Source: Euprymna scolopes
Lineage: Eukaryota > Mollusca > Cephalopoda > Sepiida > Sepiolidae
Length of the DNA stretch: 30,087 nucleotides
Assembly (NCBI GenBank): GCA_024364805.1
Contig: CM044502.1
Span: forward strand, 2,237,989 to 2,268,075
Direction of reading: 5' to 3'
Both the position numbers and the translations under genes were made by a program. Under the pieces are notes generated by a model. The model was given only the letters and a program-made list of their open reading frames with translations, was not told where the DNA came from and did not search any database. Positions 23,560-30,087 of this stretch are shown here, one piece after another; positions within the stretch are counted from its first letter, which is position 1; every line of letters begins with the position of its first letter.

Positions 23560-23990
23560 ATACTCCAATCCAGTCTTTTTTTATGCGACCAATCATCAAC
23601 CCGGAAACCACTTTGTCGGCAGCCATAGTACCACCTTCACTAATAGAAACTTCCGCATTTTAGCTGCAAGCGAGCTCCAAATAATGACAAATAGCCAACA
23701 AAGAAGCTGTACAAGTTCCATGGTTGAAGAATTCGGAAACGTAAGTGCTCGGCTAAGAGGAGACGAAAAGAGAAAGACGCGCACACGCGTGGCTACGACA
23801 GCGGTGATAAAAATGGACACTGAGTGAGGAAATCATAGAAATGTTTTGGGCCGAGGCTAAGCATCGGTAAGAAATTCAATCAGGGCAATGAGGGGACCGT
23901 CGCCCGAAGTAAGTGGGGAGATCGAGGAAGCCACTTCTTGGCGCTGGCCGGTTGTGAAATCTATTAATGATACTTCACAGTGTTAGAAAA
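23560..23990 (+). other. GC-richer, CpG-bearing stretch; possible 5' exon
   Basis: This stretch is less AT-rich than its surroundings and carries many CpGs (gacgcgcacacgcgtggcta near 23777). An ATG in fair context (ttccatgg, near 23720) starts MVEEFGN and runs into gtaagt at 23741, a textbook splice donor. Further donor-like ggtaag and agtaag sites lie near 23867 and 23909. A 103-codon frame (23516-23827) crosses the first donor. I recognise no protein. It may be an untranslated or short first exon and promoter, or a GC-richer repeat. Confidence 0.3.
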
Positions 23991-24152
23991 AAATACAAAA
24001 TCTCCACGTCTTCGGTGATCGCTTATAACTTTAGATTTTCGTGAAATAACTTTTCGAATTCTTATCTGAAACAAGTAATCTTAGATTCAGTCTATGGAAA
24101 CATTTGGGAAGGCAAAGATAATGATTAAATTCTATATGTAATATACGGAATA

Positions 24153-24180
24153 TTATATATATATATATATATATATATGC

Positions 24181-24211
<31 letters not shown>

Positions 24212-24217
24212 TATATA
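24153..24217. repeat. Interrupted (TA)n microsatellite
   Basis: TA runs broken by gcat and gtat. It directly precedes the hammerhead-like motif at 24232. Confidence 0.9.
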
Positions 24218-24231
24218 ATTATTCATTTATA

Positions 24232-24276
24232 CTCACAGGCACTAGTGTTTGATGCTTATGCAATCATCAGTGTAAG
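24232..24276 (-). ncRNA. Hammerhead-like motif, degenerate
   Basis: The minus strand reads CTTACA (24276-24271), CTGATGA (24270-24264), a TTGC-ATA-AGCAT stem II region, CAAA (24251-24248; consensus GAAA), CACTAGTGCC, then TGTGAG (24237-24232). CTTACA and TGTGAG form a 6-bp stem I with one G-T pair. The G-to-C change in GAAA and the lack of a U-H cleavage pair suggest an inactive relative of the motif at 29810. Confidence 0.35.
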
Positions 24277-24569
24277 GGTAACATATACTACCGGTCATGA
24301 GATTCAAAGTCAGCCATGAAGATACATTTCCTTCATTTGCTAAGCCCCAGATTCAGGACGCTAAAACAATTGCAACGAGAATCAACGGGATTAAGAACTA
24401 TGAAATGCCGCATTCGTTCGAATGAATTTTGACAGTCTAGATTGTTCGCACAAGCGGAAGTCGTGAACATTGCATTGATTCTAATTGACTGCCTTTGTTC
24501 TAATTGTGCAGACATTGCTCATAATTATGTATTCTTAAAGAGGTGTGATAATTATAATTAAATAATAAT

Positions 24570-25200
24570 CGGCCCCCCGACAAAAGGAGGGTGGACCTGT
24601 AAATTTACCCTCGTCCGTCTGCCCGTTTGTATTCCGAACTTTTCTCAATAACTACGACTTGGATTTTTTTAAATTCTCATAAAAAAAAGGAGCAGAACGG
24701 ATTTTCAGGGAAAAATTCGGTTACCCCCGTGGGGGTACCTTTTGGTTCAAATTAACTTTTGTGCTTATTAAAAAAAAATAATGCCTTGGATTTTTATAAA
24801 ACCTTTTGCAAAGTTGTAACTAACTGGTTTCTATAAAATTTTGTTCGTCTATACTTCGCGATAACACTTTGGTTACTCCAGGGGCTCTTTTTGAGCGAAT
24901 AAAAACCTCTATTTTGGGGACTATTTTACCAAAGTTGTCCACAATTTCTGCGTATGTCTATTTTAGCAGTTTTGTATGGTTTTGAAATCAAATTTAAATA
25001 TGTTAAGGCCTTGGCGATATTTGGGACAAGATGGAGGGGGGGATGATGAACTTAGCCATTCCTTTTTTGCATGGTGCAGAAATCAAATTCAAATATGTTA
25101 AAGCCTACGAATACACTTTTCATTTTAATCATGATTTGACATCCCTTGGGGACTTTTACGTTTACATGGGGGGATGTTGAACTTAATCATTTTGTATGCC
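24570..25200. repeat. Unclassified repeat with diverged tandem units
   Basis: G- and C-runs (cggccccccgac, ggttacccccgtgggggtac) and recurring ttggattttt blocks differ from the surrounding AT-rich DNA. Two diverged units are clear. Block 24984-25010 matches 25079-25105 (aaatcaaatt, aaatatgttaa). Block 25038-25060 matches 25170-25192 (ggggatg, gaactta). No coding potential is visible. It is probably a non-autonomous or decayed repeat whose family I do not know. Confidence 0.55.
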
Positions 25201-25288
25201 TTGTTCACTGCGTACTTGAGGGCCATGCATACTTCACTTGTTATTATTCATATATACCTACATACACTAGTTAGTACATACACACACA

Positions 25289-25321
25289 CACACATATATA
25301 TATAATATGCATAGGATATAC

Positions 25322-25355
<34 letters not shown>

Positions 25356-25356
25356 A
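25289..25356. repeat. (CA)n/(TA)n microsatellite
   Basis: A short CA run near 25280 is followed by interrupted TA tracts, directly upstream of dispersed-repeat copy B. Confidence 0.85.
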
Positions 25357-25384
25357 ATGTAAATGCAGATATATAGGATTACTT

Positions 25385-25640
25385 CATTCAATCACATAAA
25401 TTAATATACGAAAATATGCGTACATTATTCAGTATTTACTTCAACAATGCTCAATACAGAGGTAGAGCTAGATAGTAAGTTATGAAAATATATATGCAAT
25501 TAAGCTATACATAATATTCCGCGTTTCATCTTCGGGAGAATCTGTCAGGCTTAGTAAGTCTGAAGTGAATACTCACGAGAACGAAACGCAGGATATTCTG
25601 TGTAGCTTAATTGCCAAATATATTTTCATAACTTAATACT
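25385..25640. repeat. Dispersed repeat copy B with fold-back structure
   Basis: The first part repeats copy A (21625-21782) in the same orientation. Copy B then folds back. The left arm (25474-25528) and right arm (25583-25638) are inverted copies of each other, sharing aagttatgaaaatatat, gcaattaagcta, aatat and gcgtttc. The centre is about 54 bp. The arms differ at several positions, so they are not a recent perfect duplication. Confidence 0.75.
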
Positions 25641-25700
25641 CTCTTTCTCTCTCTCTTTCTGTCTCTCTGTCTCTCTGTCTCTCTCTCTCTATATATATAT
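25641..25700. repeat. (CT)n-(TA)n compound microsatellite
   Basis: A CT-rich run with gtct interruptions, then a short TA run. It directly abuts the fold-back repeat. Confidence 0.9.
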
Positions 25701-26460
25701 ATTGATTAAAATGTAAATAATTGTATAATATGAATCAGTTTAATAAGGAGAGACAAATAGATAAAATTGAGTGTACGATCGTTTCAGAAACTATATTCAT
25801 TTTATTAAAATTGACAATAATTATTGATAATAATAGACAAAGAGTTTTTCTTCGCATATGATCTCCTCGTCCGCAAAAATAGGAGGGAAAGAAGTTTAAG
25901 ACTCCAAACTATAACTAGCATTTTTGTAAAAAGGAAGGCGAATATTACTGCAAATATTTAAAAACGAACAAAGTTATTAATTTTACATTGATAATGAATA
26001 TAGAAAATTAGTTCTAAATTTAGGAGAAAAAGGATAAATGTTAGAATAAAAAAAGACATTTTATTTAAATACCTTATTGATTTTCATTATAAAACTTCTT
26101 TTAAGTTCAGACCGTATCTTTGGGCATGCTGCTGTATTTTGTCTCCGAATGGCTAAAATAATTATTTAGAGTTGATCTTTATTAAAAAACGCAGGAATAA
26201 TGGATAGTTAAAACGTCTTTTTAGTGGACGCTAAATATAAAAATTGAAATCCAAGGGCGACAACTGCAACTCTTGGAATAATTAAATAAAATAAAATAAT
26301 TTTAATGGTCTAAGGGAGTTAACTTGGCATTTAATACAGTGTTAATTATTTAAGGAATACATTATTTATTTATTCTGATGGTAAGATAGTAAAAATCTAA
26401 TACTTTTAATAATAATGATAGTAATATCAGAAGATACTATAATAAAATAATAATGATAGT

Positions 26461-26462
<2 letters not shown>
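25701..26462. other. AT-rich stretch, possible Penelope 3' flank
   Basis: No coding sequence is seen. It lies downstream of the Penelope-like frame on the minus strand and may contain its 3' region. A GC-richer block near 25855-25890 (gatctcctcgtccgc) stands out but is not identified. Confidence 0.35.

Positions 26463-26503
<41 letters not shown>
26463..26503. repeat. (TAA)n trinucleotide microsatellite
   Basis: About thirteen ATA/TAA units in AT-rich surroundings. Confidence 0.95.
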
Positions 26504-26504
<1 letters not shown>

Positions 26505-26598
26505 TAGCAAAATAAGTAAAATAATAATATTTATTCAATAATATTATTTATAATTATAAACGATACTGATAAGATTCATGATTAGATTAATAATATTT

Positions 26599-28079
26599 TT
26601 ATGGAGATTTAAATTTGTCAAACTTCATCCAACGTCTATGTATGCATGACGAAAACATTTCATCTTTTCGATTTAAACATGTTGACTTATTTTCATTGAA
26701 TTTTAATATAGCGACCGCTTCAAATCTGCAAAGGGTGCAGAATTTGTCACCGGGTTTATATAAAAAAAAAAGCCTTGTATTTGCCACTTTTTCTTAAAAA
26801 GGATATTCATATCTAGAAGATGCCAAATATGTGTGTCTAATGCTGTTTTTTTATGGATACTTTTTTTTAAACAATGTTTATGTATAGAGATCCGGACGTA
26901 CATCCAAAGTACATGGCTTTTGTTTAATAGAGTTGTAATAATTAGTTTCAGTTTGATTAATAGTCGTATTGTTATGAAAGACGTATTGTTTTACTAAATT
27001 GTTAGATGCATTAATTGGGGTGTTCTTATTCATTAATTGTGTGTTGGTGTTAGTCTATGTCAAAGGAATTATATGGTTGCTCTTATTAGAATTTACATTT
27101 GGAATTCTGTTATTGTGCAGCTTTAAAGAACGTTTTTATCTTTGCAAGTACCTTGTAAAGGGCATGTGTTTTTGTATCTACAGTAACAGCTCGCCATAGT
27201 TTTTATCTTTGTATATTTTCTTTTCTTAATTGTTTGTATTTTTTTTTACTAAATATTTGATTTAAGTTTGGCATTGTAAGAGTAAGGTATTTTGATAGTG
27301 TTTTTGTTAAATATTTTACGGTATGAATGGGCGTTTTGATGTTTTTTTCTAATATCTTCAAAGATTCTCAGGCACTGTTTGTTTTACCATTCTAAGCCTG
27401 TGGAGGGTAAAACCGAAAGGTATCCCTATGTCTGTTTTTACGTTTAATGACATGCTGTTGGCGTTAGTTAGTGTTAATGGCTGATGAGTGTGGTTCAGTT
27501 CTGTTCTGTAATATGGTCTGATTATTTTTGTAATTTTTTTGGTGAGTTGGCATGGTCATATTATAAGTTATTATATTTTTACGAAGTTTATTATTGTTAT
27601 TTTAGTTTGTATTTTTATCAGTTTTATTTTGGTATCTACGTTGTGTTTTATATCCCTGGTTCTTAAGGGCATCAGTGTAGTATTTTGTGTTTTTATTAAA
27701 TATAGATCTGTTAGCATATTATTTAGTCATTCTTAAAGACACATCAGCGACTATTGATTCTAATATTTACTTAGGATGGTTTGTTTCATTATGAAGAGCT
27801 TGGTTTGGTTTATTGAAGGTTCAAAAGTAGTGTTTGTAAGGTTTAATGTTAAATCTAAGAAATTAACTATTTTGTATTAGGGTCGATTTTTATAGTAAGT
27901 CCATAATTGTAAAGATTTATGGAGGGATTTAATTGCGTTTACGTAATTTTTATTTGCAGAGTTAGTTATGAAGAGTGCATCGTCTCTGTAAAGAGTGCAC
28001 CGTCTCTTATTTCGGAATTGTTTGTGGAATATGTCATGAATTTCACCCAAATTTAAACGTATTAATACATTTATAAATA
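26599..28079 (-). mobile_element. Penelope-like retroelement, RT to GIY-YIG end, decayed
   Basis: Penelope-like elements encode a reverse transcriptase and usually a GIY-YIG endonuclease. On the minus strand, LNLGEIHDIFHKQFRNKRRC leads into the RT active-site box LYRDDALF (YRDD at 27990-27979). NKNYVNAIKSLHKSL follows, then VNFLDLTLNLTNTTF near 27850. Further down are FRFYPPQA near 27400, CPLQGTCKDKNVL near 27164-27125, THIWHLLDMN near 26820, and the zinc-type CTLCRFEAVAIL (26739-26704). RKDEMFSSCIHRR then leads to a stop at 26599. The order fits an RT of the Penelope group with the endonuclease C-terminal. Many stops and frame changes make it non-functional. The reading is cut at 28079 by the Tc3-like insertion and seems to resume beyond 29596. 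Confidence 0.75.
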
Positions 28080-28292
28080 CACTACTTATCAAAAATTTAA
28101 GCCCACTTAAAAATATTTAAAAAAAAACTTTGTTTTAAGGATAAATTTGAAATCTTCCCATTAAGGTTACCAATACTACAATCTAAAAGGTTATGGAGAC
28201 AAAAGGCTACATTACAAAAAAATATTTTTAAAATTTACATTTTTATTAAAAAAGGCTTTTTACACATGATCAAAATTATAAGACCAGAGCCA
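28080..28292 (+). repeat. Left inverted repeat of Tc3-like element
   Basis: Begins cactacttatcaaaaattt. It contains an outer site tatcaaaaatttaagccca (28088-28106) and an inner copy gatcaaaattataagacca (28269-28287), matching at 15 of 19 positions and 181 bp apart. These are likely transposase-binding sites. Confidence 0.85.
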
Positions 28293-28344
28293 ACAATTAT
28301 ATTAAATTATACAAAAAGTGTATGAAAACACCCACCAATCAAAC

Positions 28345-29305
28345 TTAATAATGAGTTCTACCTCCACTGCTTTTGATGGCTTCAAAAGTCCTTTGGGGTA
28401 TGCTATAAATAAAGGTTTCCATTAAGGTGCGGGGTCCTTCTTGCCATTCTGAAGATGGCTTCACGAAGTTAATTGTTTTTGGATATTGTTTGCCATTTCG
28501 ATAAACCTCTTTTGTTATCCATCCTAAACCATCACGTCCGGTGAGCATGCAGGATGTCCCTAGAGATGGACTCAATTCTCTTTAAGGAAGCTCAAGGTCT
28601 ATCTTGCAGTGTGCATTGCAGCAGTATCATGTTAGAATAATCATCCATCCCCACACAAACGACTGTACTCGATCATCAAAGATGGCATGTTAACATAACC
28701 AGCTGGTTTTACAATCTGGAGCTCCATCGTGCCTCTGTAAGAAAAGTCACCTCATACCATTACAGAACCTCAACAAATATGATGTGTGGAAAAAATTTCA
28801 AGGGATATGTTTTTATCATACCAATATAACTCGAAGCTATCAGGACCATCTAAATTGAATTTTTCTAAACAGAAAACAGGACTTTCTCCCACTTCTTAAT
28901 ATCCCAGTTTTGGTATTCACGACCAAAGCTTAAGCGGTCCACTTTGTGACGTGGAAGCAATCAAGGCATTTTTACGCTTTTTATTTACCATGCTTTTTTG
29001 TTGGTAATATCGTCTGATGGTTATTGGACTGTAATCAGCATCTGTAACCGCGTTAATTTGATTAGAAGAACGTCCTCTATCATTCATAACAACCCGTCTG
29101 ATTCTCCTATTCAATGCAGGAGAATTGGGGAGGGGGGACCAAAGGATTTTTCTTGTCCATAATTGTCAGTGTTCTTTGAAAAGTTGCAAATAACAGTTTT
29201 GCTGCGATTTACATAAGCTGCTATCACTCGCTGTGACACACCTTTCTTGGGGAATGCAAGAATTCGAGAGCACTCAACTTGGGTTAATTTTCTTGCTTTA
29301 TGCAT
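28345..29305 (-). pseudogene. Tc3-like transposase, inactivated
   Basis: The N-terminus MHKARKLTQVECSRILAF followed by GVSQRVIAAYVNRSKTVI is the helix-turn-helix DNA-binding region of Tc3-type transposases. A second DNA-binding segment (RRIRRVVMNDRGRSSNQINA, about 29110-29050) follows in another frame. Traces of the catalytic domain include KFNLDGPDSFELYWYD near 28870-28820 and GSVMVWG near 28790. The C-terminus is well preserved: VYRNGKQYPKTINF, ending IPQRTFEAIKSSGGRTHY (28575-28345). This corresponds to the usual Tc3 ending with RRxFEVIxxxGGxTxY. Three frames are used and multiple stops are present. The segment that should carry the second Asp and the DxNPIE motif is badly degraded. It cannot encode an active enzyme. 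Confidence 0.85.
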
Positions 29306-29380
29306 GATGCTACCTTTAAATAGTGATTGCTAATCCTTAACTGAAGTAAAAACATTAGAATTACGAGAAATCTTACAATT

Positions 29381-29594
29381 TATACCCTTGGTCTTATAAT
29401 TTGGATCATGTATAAAAAGCCATATTTAATAAAAAGACAATTTTTTTAAATAACATGTTTGGAATGTAACTTGTTGTTTCCATAACCTTTTAGATGTAAT
29501 ATTAGTAACCTTATTCGGAAGAGTTTGAAATCTATCCTTAGAAAAAAGGTTTCTTTTTAAAGATTAAGTGGTCTTAAATTTTGGATCAGCAGTG
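29381..29594 (-). repeat. Right inverted repeat of Tc3-like element
   Basis: On the minus strand it begins cactgctgatccaaaattta. The outer site gatccaaaatttaagacca (29588-29570) and inner site gatccaaattataagacca (29408-29390) match at 17 of 19 positions, 180 bp apart. The spacing mirrors the left arm. Confidence 0.85.
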
Positions 29595-29640
29595 TACATT
29601 AAAATAAACTCCGCATTTTAGACTCTATGTCTAATTCTTT
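29595..29640 (-). mobile_element. Upstream flank of the interrupted Penelope-like element
   Basis: A short stretch between the Tc3-like element and a (TA)n tract. Its sequence continues the Penelope-like strand from the other side of the insertion. It is too short and decayed to show a motif of its own; the assignment rests on position and on the TA duplication. Confidence 0.4.
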
Positions 29641-29645
29641 CTATA

Positions 29646-29649
<4 letters not shown>

Positions 29650-29702
<53 letters not shown>
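29650..29702. repeat. (TA)n microsatellite
   Basis: About 26 TA units between the Penelope-like coding remnant and the hammerhead-bearing stretch. Confidence 0.97.
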
Positions 29703-29705
<3 letters not shown>

Positions 29706-29809
29706 GGACAACAATTGTATGAAATGAAGTCACAAACTATGTATTGCATATATAGAATGGATTATTTATTGTATAATGGAATACAAGCAAAATTTGAGGG
29801 ATAGAAGGG

Positions 29810-29858
29810 ACTCTTTATGCCAGGGCTTTCGAAGCTTAATGCTTCTCATCAGAAGAGT
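29810..29858 (-). ncRNA. Hammerhead ribozyme candidate, type I, minimal stem III
   Basis: A hammerhead is a small self-cleaving RNA. Read on the minus strand, the order is: stem I ACTCTT (29858-29853); core CTGATGA (29852-29846); stem II GAAGC, loop ATTAA, GCTTC (29845-29831); core GAAA (29830-29827); a small stem III GCC/GGC with a CT loop (29826-29819) and one unpaired A; the cleavage triplet ATA (29818-29816); and stem I return AAGAGT (29815-29810). Stem I is six perfect pairs and stem II five perfect pairs with the required G-C at its base. All invariant core bases are present. Tiny stem III helices are known in hammerheads carried by Penelope-like elements. It lies upstream of, and on the same strand as, the Penelope-like RT, as expected for such a terminal repeat. 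Confidence 0.7.
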
Positions 29859-29907
29859 AGAAAAGGTGCTAGGTAGCATGGGGAAGATGCGACGTCTAGC
29901 GTAGTGT

Positions 29908-30050
29908 TCATTAGGGACGAAAACGAGTAAGAGGAATTATAGAATGTTGGGGGAAGCTTTATTGAATTCTAAATAATATATTTATTTAGAGTTTAATAAA
30001 GCTTCCCCCAACACTATATAATTACTCTTAATCTTTTTCATCCCTATATC
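29908..30050. repeat. Large inverted repeat at window end
   Basis: The left arm (about 29912-29976) and right arm (about 29981-30046) are inverted copies. The inner 31 bp (29946-29976) match at 29 of 31 positions, including gttgggggaagctttatt. The outer parts share taggga, gaaaa, gtaagag/attaagag and aattata. The centre is only a few bases. It adjoins the hammerhead candidate and probably reflects two Penelope-type termini joined head to head. The outer end of the right arm may lie beyond the window. Confidence 0.8.
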
Positions 30051-30087
30051 ATCACTCCTTTTCTTAAAAGCAAATATAAACATAAAA

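Larger units (their letters stand above)
28080..29594 (-). mobile_element. Tc3-like DNA transposon, complete but decayed
   Basis: The element is 1515 bp, starts CACT and ends AGTG. It is flanked by TA on both sides (28078-28079 and 29595-29596), the target-site duplication of Tc1/mariner elements. Its inverted repeats are long, roughly 210 bp each (28080-28292 and 29381-29594). They share blocks such as atctaaaaggttatgga, aaggata, ttttattaaa and ggctttttacacatgatc. A minus-strand transposase lies between them. Long inverted repeats with duplicated inner and outer sites are a Tc3 trait. Divergence between the arms and a heavily broken transposase suggest an old insertion, yet one younger than the Penelope-like element it interrupts. 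Confidence 0.9.

Noticed and set aside
26999-27736. Several plus-strand hydrophobic frames
   Set aside because: Antisense shadows of the Penelope-like element on the minus strand.

Overview
The window looks like repeat-dominated nuclear DNA from an animal, most likely a cephalopod mollusc such as an octopus. It is AT-rich, carries many long (TA)n tracts, and contains decayed Tc1/mariner transposons, jockey-like LINEs, Penelope-like retroelements and tRNA-derived SINEs. The species call is an inference from repeat style and my memory of octopus repeats. There is no bacterial gene organisation, and I recognise no host protein-coding gene.

Layout. 1-4130: AT-rich, gene-free, with a purine-skewed stretch near 3.4-3.95 kb. 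4130-4705: tail of a LINE (+). 6314-6749: short element with ~135-bp inverted repeats. 7512-8918: decayed Tc1-like transposon with a minus-strand transposase. 8919-12840: mostly empty, with a tRNA-like SINE head, an (ATC)n tract and a 38-bp-arm hairpin at 12241. 12841-13430: unrecognised decayed coding-like segment (-). 14375-16723: large jockey-like LINE (+) running into an 844-base assembly gap (16724-17567). 17568-20600: microsatellites and two weak hammerhead-like motifs. 20735-20935: Penelope-type endonuclease tail (+). 21260-21425: tRNA-like SINE head (-) beside a TATA/CCAAT-like stretch (+). 21930-22430: third LINE copy (-). 23560-23990: GC-richer, CpG-bearing stretch with splice-donor-like sites. 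24570-25200 and 25385-25640: unclassified repeats, the second a fold-back. 26599-29640: Penelope-like retroelement (-), split by a complete but decayed Tc3-like transposon (28080-29594). 29810-29858: well-formed hammerhead ribozyme candidate (-). 29908-30050: large inverted repeat at the window end.

How the parts relate. The strongest story is at the right end. A Penelope-like element with reverse transcriptase, a C-terminal GIY-YIG-type zinc region and a hammerhead motif upstream on the same strand was later hit by a Tc3-like transposon at a TA. Both Tc elements show a repeated putative transposase-binding site 180-182 bp inside the terminus, the arrangement known for C. elegans Tc3. The three LINE copies appear to belong to one family. 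All elements that can be read look inactive.
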